From assembly GCF_900143235.1 (NCBI RefSeq), contig NZ_FRDF01000005.1, positions 124,001-188,000 of the forward strand: a stretch of 64,000 bases of DNA. Direction: 5' to 3'. Source of the stretch: Erythrobacter sanguineus. Its GTDB lineage: Bacteria > Pseudomonadota > Alphaproteobacteria > Sphingomonadales > Sphingomonadaceae. Below the pieces are notes generated by a model that did no database searches, had not been told where the DNA came from, and saw only the letters and a list, made by a program, of their open reading frames with translations. A program made the translations under genes and the position numbers. Positions 26,107 through 34,634 of the stretch are shown piece by piece. Each line of letters starts with the position of its first letter. The stretch's first letter is position 1.

Positions 26107-27099
26107 TCAGTCGATGGCGACGTCGAAGGTGATGGTGTGGACAGTTCCGCCGGGCACGGGCCCGAACTCGACCCGGATCCCGTCGGCATTGCTGGCGACC
26201 CCGGCATCGGCATCAGCTGCATCGGTGAGCGGCGCGCCGTCGAGGGCAAGGGTGCCCTCGGTATAGGTGGTGCCTTCGGGGATCGCGTCGGTCACCACGA
26301 GATCGGTGACCGAGCCGCTGCCCGAGACGGTGGCGGTAATCGTGAAGGTGGCGATGGTGCCCGGAACCGCGCTGTCCCCGCCGAACGGATCGCGCAGGCT
26401 CACCGCCTTGGTCAGGCCGACCGAGGTTATGCCAACCACGAGGCTGCCGCGCGCGATGGCGCGTGCTTCGGTCGTCCCGACAATCGCATCGCCGCCATCC
26501 ACCCCGGCAGCAGCGAACACGGTGCCCGGCGCGCCGTTGCCGGTAACGGCTTCGGCGGCAAGTTCGACATTGCTGGTCTGGGTGTCGCTGACACCATCGG
26601 GCACAGCCACCAGAACGAACAGTGTTACCACGGCATCAGGCGCGAGTTCCGCGGTGGTCTGCGGCTCGGCCAGGATCTCGTCGACCCCCGCATCATAGAC
26701 GCCGTTGCCGTTGCTATCGATCGCGATGGCCGTCACGGTGACGTCGAAGTCATTGCCCGCCACCGACGGGTTGGCAAACAGACGAAAGGCTTCGGGCCCA
26801 TTGCCCTGATTGGTCAGTTCGAAACTCAGCACCGCTTCGCCCGGTCTGGTCGGCACCGGGCCCGGATCGAGTGAGGTCAGCGTCACATCAAGCAGTTCGT
26901 CGACCCTGACCGTGACGGTGTTGGAGTTGATCGTTCGCGGACCGGCCCCATCATCATAGCTGGCGACCGCCGTGTTCTCGATCAGCGTCCCTGCTGAAAC
27001 CCCTGCGGCAAGCGCGACAGTTGGTGCGAGGAGCGCCAAGCCTGCCGTTACGGTAACCGACGCGGCAATGGCGCGGTGAAGAAGTGTCTGCGTGTTCAT
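26107..27099 (-). CDS. exported DUF11-type protein, first gene of the cluster
   Basis: A 330-aa protein with a signal peptide ending ALLAPTVALA. The N-terminal module GTLIENTAVASYDDGAG...SNTVTVRVDELLDV is shared with two downstream proteins. The C-terminal DUF11 repeat reads LTKAVSLRDPFGGDSAVPGT and TDLVVTDAIPEGTTYTEGTL. It is the promoter-proximal gene; about 60 nt of AT-rich leader (27100-27160) precede it. No transmembrane segment other than the signal is seen, and there is no LPXTG or lipobox, so the protein should be periplasmic or released unless held by a partner. Confidence 0.86.
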   Translation of the reverse strand: MNTQTLLHRAIAASVTVTAGLALLAPTVALAAGVSAGTLIENTAVASYDDGAGPRTINSNTVTVRVDELLDVTLTSLDPGPVPTRPGEAVLSFELTNQGNGPEAFRLFANPSVAGNDFDVTVTAIAIDSNGNGVYDAGVDEILAEPQTTAELAPDAVVTLFVLVAVPDGVSDTQTSNVELAAEAVTGNGAPGTVFAAAGVDGGDAIVGTTEARAIARGSLVVGITSVGLTKAVSLRDPFGGDSAVPGTIATFTITATVSGSGSVTDLVVTDAIPEGTTYTEGTLALDGAPLTDAADADAGVASNADGIRVEFGPVPGGTVHTITFDVAID

Positions 27100-27247
27100 A
27101 CGCAGCGGGGTTAGGGGTTAATGGTAAATAATTAGATAATTTCCCTAGGGTTTTGCCGCCAGGGAGGTTGATTGCGCGGCGCAAAACGGTCGCAATGCTA
27201 ATGCGCAGCAACCTGCGGCACTAACCATCTTGCGGATGCCCCAATGG

Positions 27248-28102
27248 CTATCGCATCGCTGTGACCAGCCACGCCTTGCAGCCCATCATCACCCCTTCGC
27301 CTGCGACATGGCGCCGGGTGAACAGGTCGACCAGATCAGCCCGCGCCGCTTTGCGCACGTCTGATCCCGCCTCATCGAGCACCCGACCCACTGCCATCGA
27401 GGCGAGCACGAAATCGACCGCCTCGGCAGGCGCAGCGCCCGGCCCGCCGACCGGCTGAAGTCCCGTGTAAGGCACCGCCTCCATCCCGCTGAAACCTGCG
27501 CCCGTCAGCACCTCTTCAAGATAGGCAAGATCCTCGAACGCAAACGGCCCCGGCGCGCGCGGCACGGCGGGCGGAATTTCGATATGCTCGCGCACCACCC
27601 CCATGACCTCCATCATCCACAGGTTGTCGCGCGGATTGGCCCAGACGGCGAGATCGATCCGCGCTCCGGGCTTCAGCATCGCTTTCAGGTTGGCAAAGGC
27701 GGGCCCCGGCGCTTCGAAGAACATCGAACCAAAGCGTGAGAACAACCGGTCGAAGGGCGGCTCGTCCAGCGTTGCGGTGGCGGCATCGGCGCAGATGAAG
27801 CGCGCATGGCTGCCCGCCGCTGCCGCCCGCTCCTGCGCCCGCGCGACCAGCATCGGCGCCACATCAAGGCCGAGCGCCGCGCCATCAGGCCCTACCGCAT
27901 CGGCAATCGCCAGCGTCGTCGCCCCGCCCCCGCAGCCCAGATCAAGCACGCGTTCGCCCGCCTGATAATCGGCCTGTGCCAGCAGTGCCGCGCCAATCGG
28001 AGCAATCATGCCTTCAAAGCGGTCGAGACTGGCAAGCCAGCGCGCGCCCATCTCCCCTGCCCAGTCTTCGCCCTTCAATGCTTCGGGTGCGGCGTCGGTC
28101 AT
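27248..28102 (-). CDS. class I SAM-dependent methyltransferase
   Basis: A 284-aa methyltransferase. SAM-binding motif I is VLDLGCGGGATTLAIADAVG, followed by the acidic LGLDVAP strand and a motif II-like FDRLFSRFGSMFFE. It resembles UbiE/COQ5-like small-molecule methyltransferases, but the substrate cannot be read from sequence. The gene begins 11 nt after the lpdA stop on the same strand, so it is probably co-transcribed with lpdA. The following 148 nt separate it from the DUF11 cluster. Confidence 0.88.
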   Translation of the reverse strand: MTDAAPEALKGEDWAGEMGARWLASLDRFEGMIAPIGAALLAQADYQAGERVLDLGCGGGATTLAIADAVGPDGAALGLDVAPMLVARAQERAAAAGSHARFICADAATATLDEPPFDRLFSRFGSMFFEAPGPAFANLKAMLKPGARIDLAVWANPRDNLWMMEVMGVVREHIEIPPAVPRAPGPFAFEDLAYLEEVLTGAGFSGMEAVPYTGLQPVGGPGAAPAEAVDFVLASMAVGRVLDEAGSDVRKAARADLVDLFTRRHVAGEGVMMGCKAWLVTAMR

Positions 28103-28113
28103 GGTCTGTGTCC

Positions 28114-29547
28114 TCAGAAGTGGATCGCCCGGCCATAGGCGTCGAGCACGCTTTCGTGCATCATCTCGCTCAAGGTCGGGTGGGGGAAGACGGTCTGCAA
28201 CAGTTCCGCCTCGGTCGTTTCCAGCACCTTGCCCACGGTGTAGCCCTGGATCAGTTCGGTCACTTCCGCGCCGACCATGTGTGCGCCCAGCAATTCCCCG
28301 GTTTTGGCGTCGAAAATGGTCTTGATGAAGCCTTCCGCCTCACCCAGCGCAATCGCCTTGCCATTGCCGATGAAGGGGAAGTTGCCAACTTTGATCTCGC
28401 GGCCCGCTTCCTTCGCCTTGGCTTCGGTCAGACCCACGGATGCGACCTGCGGGTGGCAATAGGTGCAGCCGGGAATGGCGTTGCGGTTCAGCGGGTGCGG
28501 ATGCGCATCCTTGTTGCCCAGTTCCTGTGCGATGGCTTCGGCGCAGGTCACGCCTTCGTGGCTCGCCTTGTGCGCCAGCCAGGGGCCGGGGGTGCAATCG
28601 CCGATCGCCCACAGCCCCTTGGTCTTGGTGCGGCCATAGGGATCGATCTGGATGAAGCCGCGATCCATCTCTGCAAGGCTTTCCAGACCGATATCCTCGG
28701 TGTTGGGCACGATGCCGATGGCGACGATCACATGGGTGAAATCGGTTGCGGCGCTGCTGCCGCTCTTGTCCTTGATGGTGGCGGTGATGCCTTTTGGCGT
28801 GACCTTCACATCCTCCACCCCGGCGCCGGTCATGATGTTGATACCCTGCTTCCTCAGCGACTTTTCGAGGAAGGTCGAGACATCGGCATCTTCCACCGGC
28901 ACGATCCGGTCGAGCATTTCGACCACGGTAACTTCGCTTCCCAAATCATTGTAGAAGCTGGCAAATTCTATGCCGATGGCGCCCGATCCGATCACCAGTA
29001 GCTTTTCCGGCAGTTCGGTCGGGGTCATGGCATGGCGATAGGTCCACACGCGCTTGCCGTCGGCGGGTGCGAAAGGCAGGTCGCGGGCGCGGGCGCCGGT
29101 CGCGACGATGATGTGCTTGGCGGTCAGGGCTTCCTCGCCCTTGCCTGCCCCGGACCCCGATCCGGGGTCGCTCTTCACAGTGAGGCTGTTTGCGCCCGTC
29201 ACCCGCCCCTCGCCCATGTGGACGGTGATCTTGTTCTTCTTCATCAGGTGGCTGATGCCCTGATTAAGCTGCTTCGCCACCCCCCGGCTGCGCTTCACGA
29301 TAGCATCAAGATCAGCCTCTATCCCCTTGGCAACAAGGCCATAATCGCCCGCGTGCTGCATGTAGTGGAAGATCTCGGCCGAGCGCAGCATCGCCTTGGT
29401 CGGAATGCAGCCCCAGTTGAGGCAGATGCCGCCGAGGTTCTCGCGTTCCACGATCGCGGTCTTCAACCCCAACTGCGCACAGCGAATCGCCGCTACATAG
29501 CCGCCGGGGCCAGAACCGAGCACGATCACATCATAGGAGGCAGACAT
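28114..29547 (-). CDS. lpdA: dihydrolipoyl dehydrogenase (E3)
   Basis: A 477-aa FAD flavoprotein that reoxidizes the lipoamide of 2-oxoacid dehydrogenase complexes. FAD motif GSGPGGYVAAIRCAQLG, redox disulfide GGICLNWGCIPTK, the NAD-binding GSGAIGIEFASFYNDLG and the C-terminal active-site HPTLSEMMHE are all present. GAGGAA stands upstream of the ATG. An Asp/Gly/Ser-rich insertion (SDPGSGSGAGKGEE) follows the first domain. It is likely the partner of the E2 encoded just upstream on the same strand, although 303 nt of non-coding DNA lie between. Confidence 0.96.
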   Translation of the reverse strand: MSASYDVIVLGSGPGGYVAAIRCAQLGLKTAIVERENLGGICLNWGCIPTKAMLRSAEIFHYMQHAGDYGLVAKGIEADLDAIVKRSRGVAKQLNQGISHLMKKNKITVHMGEGRVTGANSLTVKSDPGSGSGAGKGEEALTAKHIIVATGARARDLPFAPADGKRVWTYRHAMTPTELPEKLLVIGSGAIGIEFASFYNDLGSEVTVVEMLDRIVPVEDADVSTFLEKSLRKQGINIMTGAGVEDVKVTPKGITATIKDKSGSSAATDFTHVIVAIGIVPNTEDIGLESLAEMDRGFIQIDPYGRTKTKGLWAIGDCTPGPWLAHKASHEGVTCAEAIAQELGNKDAHPHPLNRNAIPGCTYCHPQVASVGLTEAKAKEAGREIKVGNFPFIGNGKAIALGEAEGFIKTIFDAKTGELLGAHMVGAEVTELIQGYTVGKVLETTEAELLQTVFPHPTLSEMMHESVLDAYGRAIHF

Positions 29548-29850
29548 TCAGGTTATTCCTCGTTTGGCTGAACTGTTGGAGACACAGGTTACACTGTCCA
29601 GGAAGTGAAAACCGGCCCCGGCTGAAGCGGGCGGACAGGGGGCGGCAGGAAGGGCACGAAATGGCAGACATGGCGCGAGTATGTTAGGCGGCGCGTGTGT
29701 AGGACAGGCGTCACTTGTTGGCCTCGGTTGGTTCCCGCCGCATCCGTTTGGCTAGGGGGAGAAGGTCACGCTGGCCCCCTCTCCTCCCCACCGCTGCGCG
29801 GCGACCCCCTTCCTCTCCCGCGAGGGAAAAGGAGGTTTTTTCGTAAAAAA
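29548..29850. repeat. non-coding stretch with inverted-repeat/hairpin elements
   Basis: This 303-nt gap between the E2 and E3 genes contains no convincing gene. It holds a CCGC-TGC-GCGG palindrome at 29791-29801 and an imperfect hairpin at about 29811-29835 (arms around CTCTCCC and GGGAAAAGGAG). The hairpin is followed on the + strand by TTTTTT, with the reverse A-tract on its other side. The C/T-rich block resembles dispersed intergenic repeats seen in related GC-rich genomes. The T-tract faces against the direction of the flanking genes, so it is not a simple terminator for them. Confidence 0.45.
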
Positions 29851-31269
29851 TCAAACCACCAGCCCCATCGGGTTCTCGCACAGCTGTTTTATCGCCTCCA
29901 TCAACTGCGCGCCGTCGGCGCCGTCGATGGCGCGGTGGTCGAAGCTGCCGCTGGCGTGGAGCACGGTTGCCACCTTGACCTCGCCATCGACCACATAGGG
30001 CGCCTGCTGCCCCGCCCCGACCGCGAGGATCATGCCCTGCGGCGGGTTGATCACCGCGTCGAACTGCTTGATCCCGAACATCCCGAGGTTCGAAAGACTC
30101 GCCGTGCCGCCTTGGTATTCGTGCGGCATCAGCTTGCCATCGCGCGCCTTGCCCGCGAGCGTCTTCATCTCGGTCGAGATCGCGGCGAGGCCCTTGGTAT
30201 CGGCGCTGGTGATCACCGGCGTGATCAGGCCTGAAGGCGCGGCCACCGCCACCGAAATATCGGCGCGGCTGTAACGGCGCAGGGTGTCGCCGTGGTAGCT
30301 GACATTGCACTGCGGCACGCGGATCAGCGCGCGGGCGAGCGCCTTGATCAGCAGATCATTGACCGACAGCTTCACGCCATCGGGTTCGAGCGATTTGTTC
30401 AGTTCAGCGCGCAGCTTCAGCAGCGGATCGAGCCGGATGTCGATGGTGAGATAGAAGTGCGGAACGGTCTGCTTGCTCTCGGTCAGGCGGCGGGCGATGA
30501 CCTTGCGCACTCCGGAGAGTTTCTCCTCGGCAAACGGCGCGCCGCCTTCGACAGCCGGATCCGAAGCTGGTGCGGGTGCGGGTGCGGCAGCCGGCGGAGC
30601 AGGGGCGGCGGCGGACGGCGTGAAGCCTTCCACATCCTCCTTGACGATCCGGCCATTAGGGCCGCTGCCCTTGACCTGCGCCAGATCAATCCCCTTGTCC
30701 GCCGCAATCCGCTTGGCCAGCGGCGAAGCTATGATGCGTTCCCCCGATGGCTCAACCGGAGCGGGTGTGGGCGCTGGTGACGGTGCAGGCTGGGGTGGGC
30801 GCGCGCCGGTTACCGAAGCAGCGCCGCCGCCGCCCATTGCCGCTTCGATATCGTCCTTGGTGATCTTGCCCTTGGGCCCGGTGCCTTCGATCTGGGCGAG
30901 ATCGATCCCGTTCGCCTCGGCCAGCTTGCGCGCGGTCGGAGTTGCCGCCGGGCCATCGGCAGCGGGTGCCGGTGCGGGTGCAGGTGCGGGCTCAGGCGCG
31001 GGGGTCGGCGAGGACGTCTCCTCCTCGCCCTCAACCGTAAGCCGCGCGATCACCGCGCCGACCTTCACGTTCTCGGTTCCGGCTTCGATCAGGATTTCCG
31101 CGATCACGCCTTCATCGACCGCTTCGAATTCCATCGTCGCCTTGTCGGTTTCGATCTCGGCCATGATGTCGCCCGATTGCACCGTGTCGCCAACGCTCAC
31201 CAGCCACTTCGCCAGCGTGCCTTCTTCCATGGTCGGCGACAAAGCCGGCATCTTGATATCCAGAGCCAT
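29851..31269 (-). CDS. pdhC: pyruvate dehydrogenase complex E2 (dihydrolipoamide acetyltransferase) with two PSBDs
   Basis: A 472-aa E2 core enzyme. The lipoyl domain occupies 1-80 with lipoyl-Lys43 ([10 protein letters not shown]). After an Ala/Pro-rich linker come two peripheral-subunit-binding domains instead of one: about 106-143 ([20 protein letters not shown]) and about 178-215 ([20 protein letters not shown]), with a second Ala/Pro linker after them. The acyltransferase domain ends with the catalytic motif DHRAIDG (about 443-449). The start [17 protein letters not shown] is the conserved lipoyl N-terminus; in-frame codons further upstream are rejected. E1 subunit genes are not in the window. 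Confidence 0.94.
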   Translation of the reverse strand: MALDIKMPALSPTMEEGTLAKWLVSVGDTVQSGDIMAEIETDKATMEFEAVDEGVIAEILIEAGTENVKVGAVIARLTVEGEEETSSPTPAPEPAPAPAPAPAADGPAATPTARKLAEANGIDLAQIEGTGPKGKITKDDIEAAMGGGGAASVTGARPPQPAPSPAPTPAPVEPSGERIIASPLAKRIAADKGIDLAQVKGSGPNGRIVKEDVEGFTPSAAAPAPPAAAPAPAPASDPAVEGGAPFAEEKLSGVRKVIARRLTESKQTVPHFYLTIDIRLDPLLKLRAELNKSLEPDGVKLSVNDLLIKALARALIRVPQCNVSYHGDTLRRYSRADISVAVAAPSGLITPVITSADTKGLAAISTEMKTLAGKARDGKLMPHEYQGGTASLSNLGMFGIKQFDAVINPPQGMILAVGAGQQAPYVVDGEVKVATVLHASGSFDHRAIDGADGAQLMEAIKQLCENPMGLVV

Positions 31270-31417
31270 GATCCGCTGTAACTCCCGTAATCGATCCTTG
31301 GGGTGTTCTCTGGCCAATTCCCTAGCGTCGGGCAAGTGCCTGAATGGGGGTGAGAGCGGGGGACTTGCCAATCCATACGAATGCATTGATACCTTTGCTC
31401 CTGACGGGGCACGAGAC

Positions 31418-31870
31418 ATGCGGACATTTCTGGTCATCATCGACGAGAGCGAAGAGGCGCTGGCCGCCTTGCGCTATGCCGCGCGCCGGGCTGCGGCGGT
31501 GGGCGGCGCGGTGCATCTGCTGGCGCTGGTGCCGCAGCAGAACTTCAGCGCGTTCGGCGCGGTGCAGGCCACGATCGAAGCCGAGGCGCGCGACCGGGCG
31601 GAGATGCTCGCTCATGGGGTCGCAGGCAATCTGCTGGCGGAAAGCGGGATCATGCCGACCATCTCGGTCAAGATCGGCAACGGGCAGAAGATCGTCGGCG
31701 AATTCCTGGCTGACCACGATGAAGTCGCCGCGCTGGTGCTGGGCGCGGCCAAGGGCGCCGTTCCCGGCCCGCTGGTGACGCACTTTTCTGCCGCGGCGGG
31801 ATCCCTGCCCTGCCCGCTCTACATCGTCCCCGGCGATTATGACGAGGCAAAGAGCGACCATCAGGTTTAA
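31418..31870 (+). CDS. universal stress protein UspA family
   Basis: A 150-aa single-domain USP. It shows the N-terminal strand [20 protein letters not shown], the helix [18 protein letters not shown] and the C-terminal strands [11 protein letters not shown]...[11 protein letters not shown]. The ATP-binding G-2x-G-9x-G(S/T) loop is only partly recognisable (GAAKGAVPG). The start is the only ATG in frame near the domain start. It is divergent from the E2 gene and converges with rnr, whose stop is 3 nt away. Confidence 0.88.
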   Translation: MRTFLVIIDESEEALAALRYAARRAAAVGGAVHLLALVPQQNFSAFGAVQATIEAEARDRAEMLAHGVAGNLLAESGIMPTISVKIGNGQKIVGEFLADHDEVAALVLGAAKGAVPGPLVTHFSAAAGSLPCPLYIVPGDYDEAKSDHQV

Positions 31871-31873
31871 GCG

Positions 31874-34165
31874 TTACTTCTTGCGCCCCTGATGCCGGAT
31901 ATTCCCCGGCCGACCGCGCTTGCCGACGGTGAACTTGCCCGCTTTTCGGGGTGCCCCACCCCGCCTGCCATCAGGCCGCATTCCGCGCGGATCGATCACG
32001 CCTGTATCACTGTCGGGCAGGACGAACTTGAGCGCCCCTGTCAGCGGATTGGCCTCTGCCAGCTTCAGCTTCAGCCGGTCGCCGCTGGCATAGGCGGTGC
32101 CGCTGTCCGTGCCCACCAGCGCCTGGGCGGCTTCGTCATGGCGGAAATACTCGCCCCCCAACGTCGAGATCGGCACCAGCCCGTCACCCCCCAGCCCGAC
32201 GATGGTCGCAAAGAACCCGAAGCCCTGCACCCCGGTGATGCGGGTATCGAACACCTCGCCCACCCGCGCCGATAGCCACGCCGCGACATAGCGATCAATC
32301 GTGTCGCGCTCGGCCTCCATCGCGCGCCGCTCGGTCTGGCTGATCGCGTCGCTGACCTGCTGCAAGCTGGCGCGGTCGCGGTCTGACAGGCCGGATGTCG
32401 GCGGGAGCGATCCCGGCGGGGCGGGCTGTTCGAGCTTGTAGGCGTCCACCAGCGCGCGGTGGACCAGCAGATCGGAATAGCGGCGGATCGGCGAGGTGAA
32501 GTGGGCATAGGAACCCAGGCTCAACCCGAAATGCCCGGCATTCGCAGGCCCGTAATAGGCCTGCGTCTGGCTGCGCAGCACCGCCTCCATCACCAGCGCC
32601 TTTTCCGTCTCGTCGGTGACGTCCTTCAGCATCCGGTTGAACAGGCCCGGCGTCACCACCTGCCCCAAGGCCAGCTTTTTGCCCATCGTGGCGAGGTAAT
32701 CGCGCAGGGCGATCAGCTTTTCGCGGCTCGGCGGTTCGTGGACGCGGTAGACCACCGGGGCGGTTTTCGCCTCCAGCGCCTTGGCCGCGGCGACATTGGC
32801 GGCGATCATGAAATCCTCGACTACCCGGTGCGCATCGAGCCGTTCGCGGATCGCGATTTCGGCGATGCGCCCCTGTTGATCGAGCACCACCCGGCGTTCG
32901 GGCAGTTCCAGTTCGAGCGGATCGCGGGCATGGCGCGCGGCGGACAGCGCCTTCCAAGCGTCCCACAGGTTGGCGAGGTATTCTGGTGGCGTGCCGCTAT
33001 CGACCGCCTTCTGCGCATCCTCGTAAGCGATGTTGTGCGCAATCCGCACAGATGCACGGGTGAAGCGGAAGCTCGACACCTTGCCGTCGCCATTGATGTG
33101 CAGGTGGCAGGCCATCGCTGCACGGTCTTCGCCCTCTTTGAGCGAACACACATCGGCGCTCAGCACTTCGGGCAGCATCGGCACGACGCGGTCGGGGAAA
33201 TAGACCGAATTGCCGCGTTTCCTTGCCTCGCGGTCGAGCGCGCTTCCGGGGCGGACGTAGAATGACACATCGGCAATCGCGACCAGCGCATTGAACCCGC
33301 CCTGCCCGTCCGGCTCGGCCCAGATCGCGTCATCATGATCGCGCGCGTCGGCAGGATCGATGGCGACAATGGGCAGGTGGCGCAGATCTTCGCGGGTCTT
33401 TTCCGACAGTTTCAACTTGGCCGCGCGCGGGGCTTCTTCCAGCACCTCTTCGGGGAAGATGTGCGGGATGCCATGCTTGGCGATGGCAATCATGCTGAAG
33501 CTTTTGGGCGCGAGCGGATCGCCGATCACTTCGACCACCTTCACGCCTGCGCGGTCTGATCGGCCGAGACGTTCTGCGATCACCAGCTGCCCGGCCTCTG
33601 CCTCGCCCACATCGGCTATGGGGGCGGACTGGCGCACGCGCTTGTCGACCGGGGCGAGCCACGCCTTGCCGGTCTTGTCGATCTCGACCACGCCCATCAG
33701 CCCTTCGGTGCGCGATGGCAGCTTCTTCATCGGATGGGCGATCCAGCCCGCCTCGGTTTCTTCGGTGCGGGCAAGGATGCGGTCACCGCGTTTCAAGGCA
33801 GGCGGGCGCTTGATGCCGGGGCGCGGACGCGGTTCGCGGATGGTAAGGCGCGGCGGCTTGCCGGGGGCTTCGGGGTCCCAATTGTCGGGCTCGGCGATCA
33901 GGTCACCATCTTCAAGGGCGACGATTTTAAGGGTCGTGACCTTGGGCACCCCGCCCATGCGGTGGAAGGCGCTCTTCTTCCCGTCGATCAGGCCCTCTTC
34001 GGCCATGTCCTTGAGCAAGGCCTTGAGCTTGATCTTCTCCTGCCCCTTCAACCCGAAGGCCTTGGCAATCTCGCGCTTGCCGGCGGGAATATCGGATGAC
34101 TGGATGAAGTCGAGCACCTGTTGCGGCGTCGGCATTCCTTGAGGGAGTTTGGGGGGTTTGGGCAT
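31874..34165 (-). CDS. rnr: ribonuclease R
   Basis: A 763-aa processive 3'-5' exoribonuclease that degrades structured RNA. An N-terminal winged-helix segment (PTPQQVLDFIQSSDIPAGKR) is followed by cold-shock domains and the RNB catalytic core with IDPADARDHDDAIW (Mg-binding Asp cluster) and FTSPIRRYSDLLVHRAL. A C-terminal S1 domain comes next, then a basic tail (GRPGNIRHQGRKK). The start MPKPPKLPQG was chosen; it is one base after the stop of the GxxExxY gene, so the inserted-looking unit upstream abuts the translation start of rnr. Confidence 0.95.
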   Translation of the reverse strand: MPKPPKLPQGMPTPQQVLDFIQSSDIPAGKREIAKAFGLKGQEKIKLKALLKDMAEEGLIDGKKSAFHRMGGVPKVTTLKIVALEDGDLIAEPDNWDPEAPGKPPRLTIREPRPRPGIKRPPALKRGDRILARTEETEAGWIAHPMKKLPSRTEGLMGVVEIDKTGKAWLAPVDKRVRQSAPIADVGEAEAGQLVIAERLGRSDRAGVKVVEVIGDPLAPKSFSMIAIAKHGIPHIFPEEVLEEAPRAAKLKLSEKTREDLRHLPIVAIDPADARDHDDAIWAEPDGQGGFNALVAIADVSFYVRPGSALDREARKRGNSVYFPDRVVPMLPEVLSADVCSLKEGEDRAAMACHLHINGDGKVSSFRFTRASVRIAHNIAYEDAQKAVDSGTPPEYLANLWDAWKALSAARHARDPLELELPERRVVLDQQGRIAEIAIRERLDAHRVVEDFMIAANVAAAKALEAKTAPVVYRVHEPPSREKLIALRDYLATMGKKLALGQVVTPGLFNRMLKDVTDETEKALVMEAVLRSQTQAYYGPANAGHFGLSLGSYAHFTSPIRRYSDLLVHRALVDAYKLEQPAPPGSLPPTSGLSDRDRASLQQVSDAISQTERRAMEAERDTIDRYVAAWLSARVGEVFDTRITGVQGFGFFATIVGLGGDGLVPISTLGGEYFRHDEAAQALVGTDSGTAYASGDRLKLKLAEANPLTGALKFVLPDSDTGVIDPRGMRPDGRRGGAPRKAGKFTVGKRGRPGNIRHQGRKK

Positions 34166-34166
34166 T

Positions 34167-34601
34167 TCAATCTTTCTGGTTCGCGCCAAGTCGCGAAGAG
34201 GCCAAGAGGGTGTCACTGTTTATCAAGCGGCGAATGCCATCTTTGAACATGGCAGTTCCGAAATTGATGACAAAACCAAGCGGGAAACCACCGAGGCGAA
34301 GGTAGGTCAGGAGCTGTTTGGAATGGATGGGAAGCGTTCTTTCAATCGAATTGACCTCGATAATGATCGACCGATTGACGAGCAGATCGAGACGAAACGC
34401 CGAAGCAAGCTGAATATCATCGACGACCACATCCATCGCAACCTGCCGTTCGACAGATAATCCGATTGCCGTCAGCTTCGCTGACAACAAGGTTTCATAG
34501 GCCGACTCCAGCAACCCGGGCCCCACGTCGCGATGCAGGCGAAAGGCAACATCGACGATCTGCCGCGCAATGGCGTCCAACTGCGCGTCAGGCTCTTCCA
34601 T
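34167..34601 (-). CDS. GxxExxY family protein (PD-(D/E)XK-like) enclosed by inverted repeats
   Basis: A 144-aa protein with the family signature GPGLLESAYE and HRDVGPG. This family is grouped with the PD-(D/E)XK nuclease superfamily (PDDEXK_3). The expected catalytic D-x(n)-E-x-K is seen as FRLDLLVNRSIIIEVNSIE, with Asn in place of Lys, so nuclease activity is doubtful. The start codon and the last dozen codons (ASSRLGANQKD) lie inside 34-bp inverted repeats that bracket the gene. Biological role is unknown. It is present between the M28 peptidase and rnr with only 1 nt before the rnr start. Confidence 0.85.
   Translation of the reverse strand: MEEPDAQLDAIARQIVDVAFRLHRDVGPGLLESAYETLLSAKLTAIGLSVERQVAMDVVVDDIQLASAFRLDLLVNRSIIIEVNSIERTLPIHSKQLLTYLRLGGFPLGFVINFGTAMFKDGIRRLINSDTLLASSRLGANQKD
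34177..34210 (+). repeat. left inverted repeat of the GxxExxY unit
   Basis: 34 bp beginning TGGTTCGCGCCAAGTCGC. It matches the reverse complement of 34598-34631 at 31 of 34 positions, including a perfect 18-bp core. It lies 11 bp from the rnr start and encodes the C-terminus of the GxxExxY protein on the minus strand. Confidence 0.8.
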
Positions 34602-34631
34602 CTTGGCCCCTTGGCGACTTGGCGCGAACCA
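34598..34631 (-). repeat. right inverted repeat of the GxxExxY unit
   Basis: 34 bp, inverted relative to 34177-34210, ending in GCGACTTGGCGCGAACCA on the + strand. It contains the start codon of the GxxExxY gene and ends 3 bp from the stop of the M28 peptidase gene. No obvious target-site duplication flanks the pair. Confidence 0.8.
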
Positions 34632-34634
34632 ATA

